Positions 35,315 through 48,000 of a stretch of DNA of 64,000 nt are shown here, in pieces. The stretch lies in NCBI GenBank assembly GCA_028554645.1, contig JAQOOI010000016.1, positions 248,001 to 312,000 on the forward strand. Direction: 5' to 3'. A model generated the notes under the pieces. That model did no database searches and was not told the origin of the DNA. It was given only the letters and a program-made list of their open reading frames with translations. The stretch comes from Omphalotus guepiniiformis. Taxonomy: Eukaryota; Basidiomycota; Agaricomycetes; Agaricales; Omphalotaceae. The position numbers and the translations under genes were made by a program. The first letter of the stretch is position 1; each line of letters begins with the position of its first letter.

Positions 35315-37946
35315 ATGTCTGGAATTCTCAGAGCTACTGTGAAATCACCCTTGTCGCGTGTGTTTCATTCATGTGCTCCTTCAAATGCTCAAGTTCGAGC
35401 CAAAAGCAAATCGAAGGGTAAGGGTCGATTCTATCATTGAGTCCTTTTTACTAACCTCACACTAGGGGGTAAGAAATACTCGAGGCCAAGTTCGCAACTT
35501 AAACTAGCTGCACTGCATGCGACCAGGTTGCAGGAGTTCGACCGTGATGCCCTTCCTCATTCTGAAGTGCAAGTAAAGCCCGACGAGGAGAAGAAAGAAA
35601 GGAATCTCTCCTTCCGTCGTTTGACCGAAGGCGGCTTTGTTGCTCATGAGCTGGGACGACGGAGAGGCACATGGGCAAAGAGAAAGGCTCAACTGCCTCG
35701 TGAACCAGAACGAGAAGTACAAAAGGCACTTCCTCTCAAGATGAGGGCATGGACTGCTTCAAGTTCATCCTCGAAATCTCAACAATCTTCTTCCTCCTCC
35801 AACAAAAAGTCTTTTACGCCGTTTTCTGATTCAGGCTCTCGTGCTAAAGAGTCGAAGTACCAATCCGGTCATTCTGCGACGACATCACGACAACCTGACT
35901 CTTCGGAGAAAGTGAAGACGGAAACTAAAAGTCGTTCAGCGCCAAAGGAGATTCTCCCGATACTGAAGGAGTTTGTTCATCCCCCACCCTCACTTTCGCA
36001 TCGACAACCTCCAAGAAAGACTGGAAATATCATATCATCAATTGGAACACAATTCTCCTCTCCTCCTTTAATGGAAGGCTTACGAAGGTGTCTCTTGTCC
36101 CTTCTCGGTCCCCAGGCGACGCCTACCGAGATCCAAATCCACAGCATAAATCAGGTTCTACCCCAACCTCAGTCATCTAACGGTCCTTCTCAGTCATGGA
36201 AACAGTATCTACTCGCTTCAGAAACAGGCTCCGGAAAATCTATAGCCTATCTGTTACCCCTCCTCCAATCTCTCAAACAATCTGAACTCGACCGCAAAGC
36301 CAGCGGTGTAGTGCATACACAACCTCCACGTCCCCATCGCGAATATAACCCCCGCTCACTGGTTCTTGCCCCGACACATGAACTCGCACGACAGCTTTCT
36401 GGATTTGCCAAGGCTTTGTCGCATGAGATCAAGTTGCGGGTCGTGTGTGCTAGCCAGGCTAATGTCAGGAACACGAGCGGAGGGATGACAATGAAAGGGA
36501 CGGCGCGCGAGATGAAGGCTGGTGCTGACTCGGCTTCAGAAGAGACTGGTGCTGCCGAGTTTGAGGTTCGCCGGAATACGGATGTTGCGCGGCCGGTTGA
36601 TGTTATGGTGGGGACTCCGATGAAGTTATTGGAAATGGTGAAGGGTAGAGGTTGGGATCGGATTGATAAGGAAGAACAGAATCATGAGAAGGAGGAGGAT
36701 GAGGATGAGGATGAGAGTGAAGAGGGTAAACGAAAGTTAAGGCGAGGAAGGGATAAGATGGTAGGCTTCGGCCGCTGGAAGAAAGAGCCTGAGATGGGTC
36801 TCGCGAACGTGGAGTGGGTCATCGTCGACGAAGCTGATGTTTTGTTCGGTATGTTTCTAAGAAACTCATAGTCCTTGGTTATCACCTTACAAATAATTAA
36901 CAGACCCGGACTTCCAAGAAACTACTCGATTGCTTCTTTCTGAAATCAGCGCTGCTCGTGGACACGCCATACCCTTCTCCCCAGACTCCCTTCTCTCCAC
37001 CTCATCCTACCCCGCAGCACCCGAAACTCCTGCTTCAACTTCCTCCGAATCCTCCAAGCCTTCATCACCCCAAATCGAGCCACACAACTACCCCTTCAAC
37101 CTTCTTCTTACCTCCGCAACCATCCCCGCTGCTTTACACAACTACCTCAGTATCCACCACCCCAAAATGCAACAACTCGTCTCCTCCAAACTCCATCACC
37201 TCCCTAAAACGCTTCAAACCGAATACGTCGACTGGTCCGGCGGAAATAAACTCGCGGACATTGAAAAACGTATTCGCCGCGTTTGGGCAGAGGACTCGGT
37301 ATCGCTATCCCCAGGTGGCAATGCCAACGTAAAACTGTCGAAGGTGCTGATCTTTTGTAATAAGAGCACTAAAGTGGAGAGTTTGGGCGAATACCTCGAG
37401 GAGAAGGGGATTAAGAATATTGCTATGACGAGTACGAGTAAGGAGAGGCAAAGGGGTTCGAATAAACATCTTGCGGGGTTCCTCAAGGAGCGTCGGATTG
37501 ATGCGGAGGATGGCTCCTCCTCTTCCTCCTCCTCTTCTACTTCTACCGCCAACCCCGAAACATCGGTACCAGAAAAGCAAGCTGCTGCCAATTCCACTAC
37601 CGCTTCAACTCCCCCAGCACCTCGTGTCATGCGCGCTCTTATTGGAGATGAATCTCGTCCCGCCGCCGGTCCAGGTGCACAGAGTAATAACTCCAACGAC
37701 CCTAAAGAAGTCCCGCACGTCATGATCACCACCTCTCTTCTTTCTCGAGGACTAGATTTCTCTCCTGACATCAAGCACGTGTTCATCGTTGACGAGCCTC
37801 GGAATATCCTTGATTTCTTACATCGTGCTGGACGTTCTGGCAGAGCTGGAGAGAGAGGCAAGGTGGTTGTTTTTGGTAAATACGAAGGGAGGGGTAGTGG
37901 GAGGGCGAAGGAGGTGAGGAAGAAGGTCAATGCGTTGGTTGCGTAG
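35315..37946 (+). CDS. MRH4: Mitochondrial DEAD-box RNA helicase Mrh4
   Basis: An ATP-dependent RNA helicase acting on mitochondrial ribosomal RNA (large-subunit assembly in yeast). The N-terminus MSGILRATVKSPLSRVFHSC is basic, Ser-rich and lacks acids, a good mitochondrial presequence; it is followed by an intron near 35417-35466. Motifs in order: ATPTEIQ (Q motif), ASETGSGKS (I), APTHELARQ (Ia), GTPMKLLEM (Ib), VDEADVLF (II, DEAD), LLTSATIP (III), LIFCNKSTKVESL (IV), TTSLLSRGLDF (V) and HRAGRSGRAGERG (VI). A second intron near 36850-36902 splits DEADVLF from DPDFQE. Two low-complexity inserts are notable: an acidic/Lys run before motif II (about 36680-36760) and a Ser/Ala/Pro run before motif V (about 37510-37700). 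ASETGSGKS in place of AxTGSGKT and the DEAD context fit Mrh4. Confidence 0.9.
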
Positions 37947-38485
37947 GACGGTTTGATGCATAGAGGTTATTCGTATATTTCATGGGCCTTTCATGTTAAT
38001 TGGAAGCGTAGGCATCGTTAATGGAAGGATTGGGGTAGATTTAGTTGTTTTTAACCCACCTCACAGTTGTTGTTGCCTGATTTGCATACCTAAGTATTAA
38101 TCGTACACTCGTTTGATGGTAGAATATCCAAAGCTACGTGGATGAAAAGCTCTTACTCACGTAACAGTATATAGTAATTTGTGGAAGCCCGGTCTCTAAA
38201 GATTTTATTGCTACATATTCTATCGAGAGACTATCAAGGTAAATGCAATTCTGTGCCCATATTGTTACACTAAGAGAACGATCTAATCTACTCGCTCCGT
38301 TCTACTTATTTCCAGGAGTAAGGAATTAGACAACATGAATCAGAATCCTATCTGACCGAGTCCATAATGAAAATTAGTGTACTTTTCGTGGTCAACACCA
38401 TCGACCTTGATGTGAAAAAAATCCGAAACGGAAAAGCAAAAAGCTGTTGACAGCAATATAACCGTGCCACAGAACCATCTTGCCT
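37947..38485. other. Intergenic, convergent 3' ends
   Basis: About 0.54 kb, A+T rich, between the converging Mrh4 and arrestin-like genes. No gene seen. Confidence 0.5.
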
Positions 38486-40263
38486 CTACATCGACCTCTC
38501 AGTCCACGTATCCGTAACAAGCGCAATCGGAACCACCATCTTAAGCGGGAAAAAAGCAGACTGATTCGGTCTCGTAGACACTGTCAGTACCAAATAATCC
38601 TTTGAAACCCAAAGCCCCAGCACGAAACAAAGTCAGAATCATTCCGAAGAAAACACAATCAATGATTAAACCCTCACCTTAACAGCAATCTTCCCTGCAT
38701 CAAAATGTCCTACTTTGACATCACTCCGACATCTCACCTGGCCCTCCCAGTCAATACTTGCCTCCAAGTCCGCATTCATACCATGATCATGGTGCTGGTG
38801 TTGTGTCTCTGACCAAACGGAAGGAGGAAGTGCTCTGAGGGTTCCAGAGCCGATTGTCGCGCTCTTCCAGACGACTTGTCCTTTGATACCAACTAGAACT
38901 TGGCGTTCGAGGGTAAGAGAGAGTGTGAGGAGTAAATTATTTTTGTGCGGGTCTGAGCGGGGAGTCGTGCGGGAGGAAGAGGGGGAGGGGGAGGAGGAGG
39001 AGGAGCAAGCAGAGCACTGGGGTTGTGGTGGGGATTGAGGTGTGTAGATGTTAGGGTCGTGTGAGTAGTAGGTCTGAGAGGAAAAGGGTGGTGGTGGTGT
39101 TGATTGAGGATAAGACTGTGAAGATGATGTTGACGAAGAGGAAGAGGAAGAGGACAAATCGTCCAACCCTTCTAGTAAGCGCACGTGCGAGTAGAATTCT
39201 CGTAGTGAGGATATTGGTCCTGAGAATTGGATGTGGAACGGTATGTTATCGGTTATTGCGAACGTTCGTACCGCAGGTACAAATAACTAAGTCGAGGTAA
39301 AACAGTAAGGTCTTGTAGATTTCAAATAGGATGGAAGTGCCTAGAGGCTACGTACAAGGGCTTGTAAAGATTTGATAGTTGTTGAAGACCGAGCTTTCAA
39401 TTCCGCAGGTAACTCATACCATTCCTCCGGAGACGTTTTGACGGTCGACAGAACTCTCGGATCTGGGAGGATTGGTTGTGGAGGACGTTTCCTTGGACGA
39501 TAGTTGAGAGGGATGCGAAGACTGTTCAAACGCTTTAGAGGATGCTATAGAAGTTGGGTGTATCGTCCACTTACGTTTTACTTCTTTCGAACAAAGTACC
39601 ATGGGTGTGGACAGTCACTTTTAGAGTGTAAATGCAGCGAGCAAAGAGACTGGGTAGTCCAAGAAATGTGACTTCGTATGAAGGTGGTAGTGCCACCTCA
39701 CGATCACCGTCTTTGAAGGTTGAAGGTAGGATCGAAGAAAAGGGGATGTACTGAGGACATTGCGCCTCGTGGGACGAGTCGGGGACTGCAGTCGATCGTG
39801 AAGACCAAAGCTCGTAGCATTGATCTACGGTCCTGACCGTCTTGCTAACAGCGTTGTTCCCCGTTATACTCAGCTTCAGCTTCCCTTTGATCTGGCCAAT
39901 AATTGCGAGAGTATAGTTCAGGATCGATATTGTTAACGTATGAATAAATGTAATACTCACTTGTAGTGTTACTTTTGAAATGTTCTCGACGTGGTCCAGG
40001 TTAAGAATCCCGGAAATGACACCTTGTCTCCCATAGGAAGGAGTTTCTGCATCACTGTCCTGTTCGTCCAGTACAACTGTGATATTGCCGCTTGTCCTCG
40101 TTATTGTACCTGTAGACAAATTGCAATTGGGATCGACAAGGCCGCTTTGAGCAAGGGTTTGTTCGCTTTCAGTGGCACTTGGGGTGTATTCCGGAGGAGG
40201 AGCAGTGTCCGTGCAAGAAAGCAAATGCATTGCAGTCTCATTGAAAAGAGAAGATGTCGACAT
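38486..40263 (-). CDS. Arrestin-like protein
   Basis: A protein of the fungal arrestin-like N-domain group. From MSTSSLFNET at 40263 the exons read GVISGILNLDHVENISKVTL, LQIKGKLKLSITGN, YIPFSSILPSTFKDGDREVA, LPPSYEVTFLGLP and CIYTLKVTVHTHGTLF, which match the beta-strand pattern and the LPPSF-type motif of alpha-arrestins. A Ser/Pro-rich insert (about 38990-39130) precedes strands LTLSLTLERQVLVG and CRSDVKVGHFDAGKIAVKV. A last exon adds KDYLVLTVSTRPNQSAFFPL and ends ERSM with TAG at 38486-38488. Alpha-arrestins usually link ubiquitin ligases to membrane transporters, but I see no clear PPxY motif, so that job is uncertain. The frame reaching 40326 starts with TTG, so ATG 40263 is the likely start. 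About five introns. Confidence 0.78.
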
Positions 40264-40992
40264 GGCTGCCAGTGAACTTCGTCGCCACCGACTAGAAGTA
40301 ATGTCGAAAAGAGAGAGAACGAACAAAAGCCGTAGGAAAGTGGTGATATATGGAAAAGCTTTCCAAGTTCGTAAAGGTCGAGAACATATTGCAATTCAAG
40401 GATACTTAAACTTTAAAGGCGACCAGACTCGAAAATTCTAGGGCACATTTCACCATTTCGTGATCGGAGGTCGTAATGGGCATAGCTGACAAATCATAGT
40501 TTTATGCATTACCCGGCAGGCACACTGTGCAGGTGCACCTTTTTTGAGCCTTTGACCGTCACCATCACCGATGAACCGTGTATTCTTCAGGTCTTCATAA
40601 CCGTCGCTGTCGAATTTCTTATGTTTGGAATCTGTGGAGGCTTCAGAAACAGAATTATAGAAGAAGAAGAAAAGTCTCAACTCACTAGGTGACCAAAATA
40701 TTGCACCATTCTGAAGAAACCAGCCGAACATCAAGCCCTAAAATGCAACAGAATTGCATGCACGCACGTAATAAAGGCCGCTCTCGGATATTTGCAAATT
40801 ATCTTTTCGCCGTCAATAAACATCTACACGACGCACGTTGTAACTTGTCGCCATCTCAGTTCTGCGGATGCAAGTTGACCCAAAGTCACAAATTCATTAA
40901 CACGCGTGAGGGGGAGGAACAAGAGAAACACTAGCGTCTAAACGTCCAAAGGAAGAAAAAGTCTGGAAAAAAAAAAGTCCTTTTTCTAATCC
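40264..40992. other. Intergenic, arrestin-like to secreted protein
   Basis: About 0.7 kb between two minus-strand genes. A 94-residue minus-strand open frame at 40450-40734 shows no known motif and I do not call it. Confidence 0.45.
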
Positions 40993-42122
40993 TTAAGCCC
41001 ACATCCAGTCAATACCACGCTTGGCTACTCCGACAACCTCCTCGCCACGGGCCTCAAGCTCAGCAAGAAGAGCGCGAGGAGCACGGGTTCCCTAAGGCGA
41101 GAAATTCGATAAGTCTTGGCTGGCGCTAATGTGGGATGGGAGGGGATTACTCCAGCTTTTGCAGCAGCTATGTTACTCTTGATGTTACTCTTGACTTTCG
41201 CACCGGTTGCGGCGGCCGTAGCAGCAGCAGGTGCAGCGTCGGTTGCAGCAACAGCGTCAGTCGCGGCAGCAGCGTCAGTGGCAGTTGCGTCGTCAGTTGC
41301 AGCAGCAGCGTCGGTGGCGGTTGCATCGTCAGTTGCAGCAGCGGCAGAAGCATCAGTGGCAGTTGCATCGTCAGTGGCAGTTGCATCGGCGGTTGCAGCA
41401 GCAGCATCAGTGGCAGAAGCATCAGCGGCGGCACCTTGTGAGACGACGACGCAATTTCCAAACCCAGAAAGACTCTTGAAGGACTAAGAGAATCAAGGCA
41501 CGTAAGTACATGTCGTGACCACATAAACAAGAATTGATAGACTTACGACCAAGCAAAGGTTGCCAGAAGCACCCCCGGTACATTGAGTGCCAGCAGGAAG
41601 AGAAGCTACAATCTGTTCTGAGCCGAGAGTTTTCGGGGCCTGAAAGATTGTCAGAATCAGTGGTGTATGGGTTGATGAATGAGTATACGAACAGGGTCTC
41701 CGTTCTGCGAGATTGTCACTGCGCCATTGAAGCTGCTTCCTGATGCCGCAGAATCGAGCTGAGCGGTGAATTGACGAGAACCATCCCTGAGACTGAATCC
41801 CGAAAAAGACCATAATCAGCCCCCATATCGGATCGGATGCGATTGTAAGTAGGTGTAGGTAAGAAGAATCAACTCACCGGTTGAAGTTGGTAGCGGTCAT
41901 CGTGAACGTACCATCTGCAGCAGCAGCTACAGGAGTAGAAGTATCCAGAGTTGATTGGACATCAACCTTACGACCACAAGGAGCAGCATTGTTCGGCCTT
42001 TGAACGTCCGCACGAACACCAGTACCACTAACACCCAGTGCCGGAGAAACTAAAGCATGCGAGCTGACCTGCATCGACAAAGCCAAAACGAGAGCAGCAG
42101 ATGTGAAAATCTTGGAGAACAT
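40993..42122 (-). CDS. Secreted Ala/Thr/Asp-rich protein, unrecognised
   Basis: A small secreted or wall protein, not recognised for certain. It starts MFSKIFTSAALVLALSMQVS at 42122, a clear signal peptide, followed by SHALVSPALGVSGTGVRADV and a Cys-containing globular part: NNAAPCGRKVDV, DGSRQFTAQLD, GTQCTGG, GNLCLV and GFGNCVVVSQGA. Then come about 80 residues of Ala/Thr/Asp repeats (TDA, ATDDATATDAAAA), a short basic KVKSNIKSN segment and, after an intron with GGTRAPRALL, a conserved-looking end EEVVGVAKRGIDWMWA (TAA at 40993-40995). The HALVSP start after the signal is loosely like Egh16/Gas1-type secreted fungal proteins (invasion or wall related), but I am not sure of that link. About five exons. 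The acidic Ala repeat probably forms a flexible spacer or is glycosylated on Thr. Confidence 0.75.
41217..41440. repeat. In-frame trinucleotide-type repeat (TDA/AAA-coding)
   Basis: Loosely repeated GCAGCAGCG, GTCAGTGGCAGTTGCATC and related words inside the secreted-protein gene; all units are multiples of three, so length changes keep the frame. On the minus strand they encode Ala, Thr and Asp. Confidence 0.75.
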
Positions 42123-44197
42123 GGCTAGCAAGTTCAAGTCGAGTAAAAGCTGAACTAAAAAAGAGGATAGGGCTTGGTGAATTGGGCTGAAGTGGCGTCT
42201 GGAAGTGGAACCTGTCCTGAGAAATTGAAGGGAAGGGAAAAGAAATGTGGAGCTTTGGGGAGAACCTGAAATGGGGACTGAAGAGCTAGATTTGCAAGAT
42301 GTTAGGTTTTTATACTTTAGGTTCCTAAGCTTCTGGTGTGGGGTTTGACCGTAAGTTGACCGCTTTCGACCAATCAACAACACGGGAATCACTTGATCTC
42401 CCTTTGTCAATCAGTGGAAGCATTTTCGATATCATTGGTATCCAGAGACGATCTCCTACATGGCCGAGGTGGTGCCGGGTGCAATTATGGGATTGCACCC
42501 GAACGAGTCTCGAGGACAAGGAACCCAAGGAACATCGTCAAGGATCGCCGAATGGAAGTAGTTATTAAAGGATTATGATGTTTTTGTATTCTTGGCGGCT
42601 GGCCCTTGCGGCACAAGACTCACAAGACCTTCAGTTACGCCTTGACCCTTTGGTGGGATGAGACGGAAAGTACAATTAAACTGTTATGCAGAGAATATCT
42701 CCGTTCCGATCCATGCGAGACGCTGAATCTTTTGAAGTAAGACATGGATGGATGGATGGATCGTATTGTTGAATATTGACATCATTAGAGTGAGCGGGAG
42801 AATTCGACTTAAGTTCGGACTTGGTAAGTAAGCCAGATACGACGGTATCCAAGCCCCATGAAAACTCAGTACTCGTGGCATGCCTGCCTGCGTGCAGTCA
42901 GTCAGTCTGTCAGGAGTAACATTGTCCGAATCAGAGTCAGAGCAACCACTCTGTATCCGAAACACCCTACATGCTAAGGAGTCGCTCAGGCTGCAAACAG
43001 GCTGTGCATTGGTTTATGCACAACAGGAATTGAATGTTCTAACGGGTTGCATGTAGTAGGTGCCAGGCCCCCATTCTGCGCGGCCGAATTATCGTTGCGC
43101 CCAATATACGAAACTCGTGTAAGTACTTATTGAATAATAATATGGAAAGGCCTTTGAAGAATCAACTTGAGTAACCGTAGGCACGCCCTATAGAGTAAGA
43201 GAAGTTTTGAAACTGCACCCGTACATACTTACCAGCATCTCGAAGGTCATAAGTCATATTTTCCGTAAGGGTCGAGTTGTGCGTGCGGGGTCTTGCTATT
43301 GGCTCGCTATAAGCCGTGGTTCATGTCAAGTGACACGGATGTTCAGAATCCTATACATTCATCTCGATTCTCATTTATTATGTATGTATGTATGTATGTT
43401 CTACATATCCCTTTCATCATAGTTCATTGGCATGGTCACTGGGCTACAGCCAAGAAAACAAAAACACAGCTGCTAGGCTTGTCGAAACTTCGAATTTTAC
43501 GTCTTGTAGTTCATCTTGATTACAGTGTGCGCATGAAGGACACCTGGAAGGTTGCCTGGAAATACATACGATTCTGACGAAGGCGGTGCTCGAGTGACCC
43601 TATGTAGGCAACCCTACTTACTGAACAAGGTCAGTTGAATGAGGAGAGAAGACTAGAGAAGACTTCGCATACTGTATGCAACGGCGGGAACTGTAACCAG
43701 GGTGCTTTTCACTTGGCCTCTTCTTGTCGAAAATTATTTCTATTGTACATATGTACGTGGGTTCTGTGTACATGATGATGTCAATATCAGAAAAACGGTT
43801 AGAAGTTCAAGTTAGAGTCATCGGATGTTGGCGAGCACGTGCGTGTGTATTATACAGTTACATACCTTGAGTTCCTTCGAATGTACGAGACTTGGCTAGC
43901 TTGAGTTTCTGAGCGGTGATATGTACCATGGATGATTACGCTGAAGGTCCAGGGCCAGTACGAAACCAAAACAGCGGATACAGCATATGCTCCAAGTTTG
44001 GTTGATTTGACGCTTGATTTAAGTATTTCGATGTTAAGATTTTTAGGTCGGTGAGGATTAGGAGGAGTGAGGTACGATCACTGGGAGAGGTTGATGGATG
44101 GATTCTGTCCATCCGGATTCCGCTGTGCTCGTTCAGGAATTAGTGTTGACCGATAGGTGCTGTAAAGATCGGGAGGCATGGTTCGCGGTGATGGCTG
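42123..44197. other. Long intergenic region
   Basis: About 2.1 kb upstream of the secreted-protein gene, so it includes its promoter. Short simple repeats occur: GGAT x3-4 near 42746 and TATG x4-5 near 43380. Open frames are short and without features. No tRNA or other RNA gene could be made out. Confidence 0.45.
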
Positions 44198-44863
44198 TCA
44201 TTGACTCGTTCCTGTGAAAATCATGCGAGGAGAAGGAGGAGGGGTAGTGGTGGGATAAGGCGGGTTTGACATCGATAATAGGAGGTACTCACCATTAGAG
44301 AACAGTGTGAGGTGTTGAACTTGCTCGTGGGTGGATCGGACGAAACCTTCTATCTTTAATGAGATTAGTATTAGTATGGACGAAGAGAACAAAAGATTGA
44401 CCAATAATCGAATGGGTGGCTTCTTAGTCTTGCAAATGTCGATCTGAAGTATCCACTGACACTGGCATTGAGGGAAGCCATATTTTGTGGAAGTAAATAC
44501 TTTGGACGCTATGACTCTCCTGCTAGCAATTTATTATCTTCAGTCAGCTAAGCAAGGGTCAAGTCGTACGTACCTATCGCCTCCGTAAAGTATTCTTCGG
44601 TGTTGACTCCTACTATTGGAGCAGAAATAAGCGTCATCGTCATCGAGCTAAACAACCTTCTTGATGCTTCCAAAGCGACACCTCTGAGCCAGATCTATAG
44701 GCGAAATTCAGTGTATTGTAAGGGGCAACCCAGTCACCCGTTGCTTCCAAATATCTTGTCCGGTGGATTGTTCCCGAGCGCTTCTTCGAAAGCTAGCTGG
44801 AAAGTGGAGATGTGAAGCTTCTCCCTTTTGAAGGAAGAAATAAAAACATGTGTAATTTTCCAT
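44198..44863 (-). CDS. Candidate small membrane protein (uncertain)
   Basis: A possible gene built from splice sites only. From ATG 44863 (MENYTCFYFF) the frame runs to ..DIWKQR, crosses an intron (GTGACTG..CCTATAG), continues IWLRGVALEASRRLFSSMTM to EEYFTEAI, crosses a second intron (GTACGT..), and may continue ASKVFTSTKYGFPQCQCQ, a hydrophobic stretch LLVNLLFSSSILILISL and EGFVRSTHEQVQHLTLFSNG, ending TGA at 44198-44200. The second acceptor is weak: the more obvious AG sites lead to an early stop. No homologous family comes to mind. It could be a real orphan gene, or an accident of open frames. Confidence 0.25.
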
Positions 44864-45060
44864 GGACGCAACGATTCATGTAGCCCGAGTGGTTGATTGA
44901 CCAGCTCATGCTGGAGGACAAAGAGGATCGTGATGTTACGTAATCCCGGGCGACGCGCCTGTGAACTGACTCGTTTCTCTTTTCAAACTTTTCGGAGCAA
45001 TCTGGCTACGGATTCGCAATTTCTTGTCGTCCCGGAGCATCATTATCGTCTACAACGACG

Positions 45061-48000
45061 ATGAGCTCATCTTTGGCGAACTGGGATGGTAGCCAGTCCA
45101 CCAAGAACATACAAAATTCCTCGACTCAGAGCAGAACCTTATCTACCACGTCGAATGCAGCGCCTTTTGTACCTTTGGACAAGCCCAAGGAAGCTAATTT
45201 GAACGTACCGGTGTCGAGGGCTTCAAAATTATCTGGAGAGCGTTTTCATAGGGTTTCTGGTGGTCTAGAAGAATCGCGTAGTAAAGCGATCCCAGGAGGA
45301 GAGCGAGTACACCAGGCACGTGCTGGTAATCAACAGACAACATCTCCTCTTTACTGAGATTTCTTCTTTCGTTTTTACATCTTTCAGAAATCTCGAGCTG
45401 TAGAAGAATCGATTGGAGAAAGGGCGAGAAGGGCGAGCCAGAGTTCGATGGTATGTCTGTTTTAAATTGTTTGCTACGTGTTCAAAGTTCATCTGTTGTT
45501 TCTGAAACACGGTTTTTCACGCGTACTCATTTGTGGGTATTTTACAGCCGACTCCGTCAAAACCAACGACAAATGTTTATTCGACATATTCTACGCTGGC
45601 TCCTATGCTTCAAGTGATCGCTTCGAGTCAGTCGTCTTCACGAGTTCATAGTCTTTCGCCAGGCAAAAGCGACTCCGAGATTCCGGCCGCAAAAATTCCA
45701 GTGAAAGATGTAATAGATCTTACATCTAGTGGTGATGAAGAAGTTGACGATGCTGCAGACGTAGCTGCGATTGCGCAGTTGTTGGTAAGCATTTTATTCT
45801 TCTTTCTTTCAGTTCTCGCGTCGTTCTAACGCGGTTTATAAAGCAGCGTCCATCTTTATCTCCTCAACGGCCGCCTCATTACCTGAATCGAGCTACAACT
45901 TCTATTGATCTCACAGTCGCTGCTCATACAACTCCACCTGTCTCTCCGCTATCACTACATTCAACCGATTCTGACCCGTTGTTCACCCCTCCACCCTCCC
46001 CACCGTCATCCTCACTCAAGGCCCCAACTCCTGTTCCTCACAACTCTTCGTTGTCAAAGACCTCAAACGCTTTGCTGTCACCTTCTGGCTCGCGTCTCCT
46101 CTCTGATAAATCAGCAATTCACTCAGACGCTGTACCTTCTTCATCCTTAACCACATCACACGCCCCCGCGGAAATTCCCAAGCCAAAACGACGTACCCAC
46201 AAGACTTTTGATCCTAGTCAATACGTGGGCGATGTTCCAGGGAGTGGATCCCGTATCTTCCTCTCTTACGTTTTCGTTCCGCCTTTACCCAAAGACGTCA
46301 CCCAAGCTCATTATTACAAGCCTCTAGAGAGCGAGTATCTTTGCGTTGAATCGGAGAAAGAGTACGAGACGGATCCACTAAATATTGGTCGGCAACGCTC
46401 TGTCATCTCTATCTCTAGTTCCAGCTCTCGCTCTGTCGCCCCTCTGCTTCCCGTAGCCTCGAGTTCGAAACAGAAATTACCACCATCAACGTCTGCTTCT
46501 GCTTCTGCGTCGACGTCGAAGACGAAGATGAGCTCAAAGTCTTCATCAGTTCGCGTGCATGGCAGCTTGGGTGACGCGTTAAATTTGGCTTGGAAGCATA
46601 ATAACGCTGAGACGTACCATGGCGTGGGCTCACAATCGTCTACACCGCGCAAGCGCAAGTCGAAGCTTTCATCCGAGGTTACAGAGTGGAACAAAAAGGC
46701 GAAGACTTCGCATTCCTCTTCTTCGATAGCTGGGACCCCAGCATTGGGGGCAAGAGGCAAGAGCATGGGAAAAAGCAAGGGCAAGGGCAAATATGAAATG
46801 GCGCCGAAGAAAAGGTTGAAGAGTCGGGTTATGCGTGTTGGTGATGCGATTTACGATGCGAAGAAGGATATGGTTAGGCTTTGTGTTGGAGGTCGAGAGT
46901 CTTGGGGCCGGGCTCTTCAGGGTGGTACGCCTGAAAGGAAAAAGATTATGGAGTCGGTTATGGCTTCGAATACACGATTCGTGAGGGAGTCGAAGTGGGT
47001 GGCTGAGGCTCGTGATCGTTCGCCTGCACGTCCTTTGAAGAGTGTTGCTGGGAAGCCGATTTGGGACCTACATCTTAAAGTGAGAGAGCGGCGGCGGGGT
47101 GAGGATGAGGAGGAAGAGTATTGTCTTGCAGAATATGTGGAGGAAGGAGTCATTGTGGATATGGAGAGTGATGATGAACAGGCCGCCACGCAATCACAGT
47201 CGTCGACGGTTCTTCCGGTTTCTGCTTCGGCAGGACGACCGAAGATGTCGGCAAAGGCACTTGGTAAACAGAGGGCGGTTCCTATAGATGATCCTGAACC
47301 TTCCCCATCCTCATCGACTACAACGACAAAGTCGATTCGGCGTGCTAATCGTTCGCCTTTACCCCAAACGACTACAGAACATGACGATTCTCTTCGACCC
47401 GAGCTGGACTACTCTGAAGAACTTTTGGATGAACCTCCTCTGCAAACGTACGAGGACGCTTCATATGAACATAGGACACCACCAGCTCTCGATGTCGACA
47501 CTGCTAGTTTGATGAATTTGGATGATTTAGGCGAAGGTCATCATCATCAAGAGGATTCGGAGTTTGTTATAAATTATGAAGGCCTTACGTTGGTGAAGAC
47601 GACGTTTAATGGCGATCATTTAAAAAATGGGTCGTTGGGTGATATGAATACCCAGCTACAACATCTAATTCCTCAAGTCAGTCTTTCACTTTTCTTTTCT
47701 TGGCAAGATACTGATTGGCATAGCCAGGATATTTATTCTCACATTCGAGAGTTTGGCCAAGGGCAGTCGGATAATTTGCGTGACGCGACGACGACTGCGA
47801 GTGTTGGTCAAGGCAAGAATGGGAAAAAACCTATGGAGGTTACGTTGGGATCACTAGCTGATGTTGAGTGTGATGTGTCGTCGGTGTTTGGTGAGGAGTT
47901 TATGGATTGGTTGGGTCCAGACCATACGACTCCGGAAGAATCTAGTTCTGCGTCAAGAGGGTCGTCTTTTATCCCTTCAACGCTTGAATACGATGAGGGA

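Noticed and set aside
37214..37930. 238-residue minus-strand open frame
   Set aside because: Shadow of the Mrh4 helicase C-terminal lobe, which has clear motifs on the plus strand.
44878..44960. tRNA-like start AGCCCGAGTGGTTGATTG
   Set aside because: The first bases resemble a Ser/Leu tRNA D-arm, but I find no matching acceptor stem, anticodon arm or T-arm.
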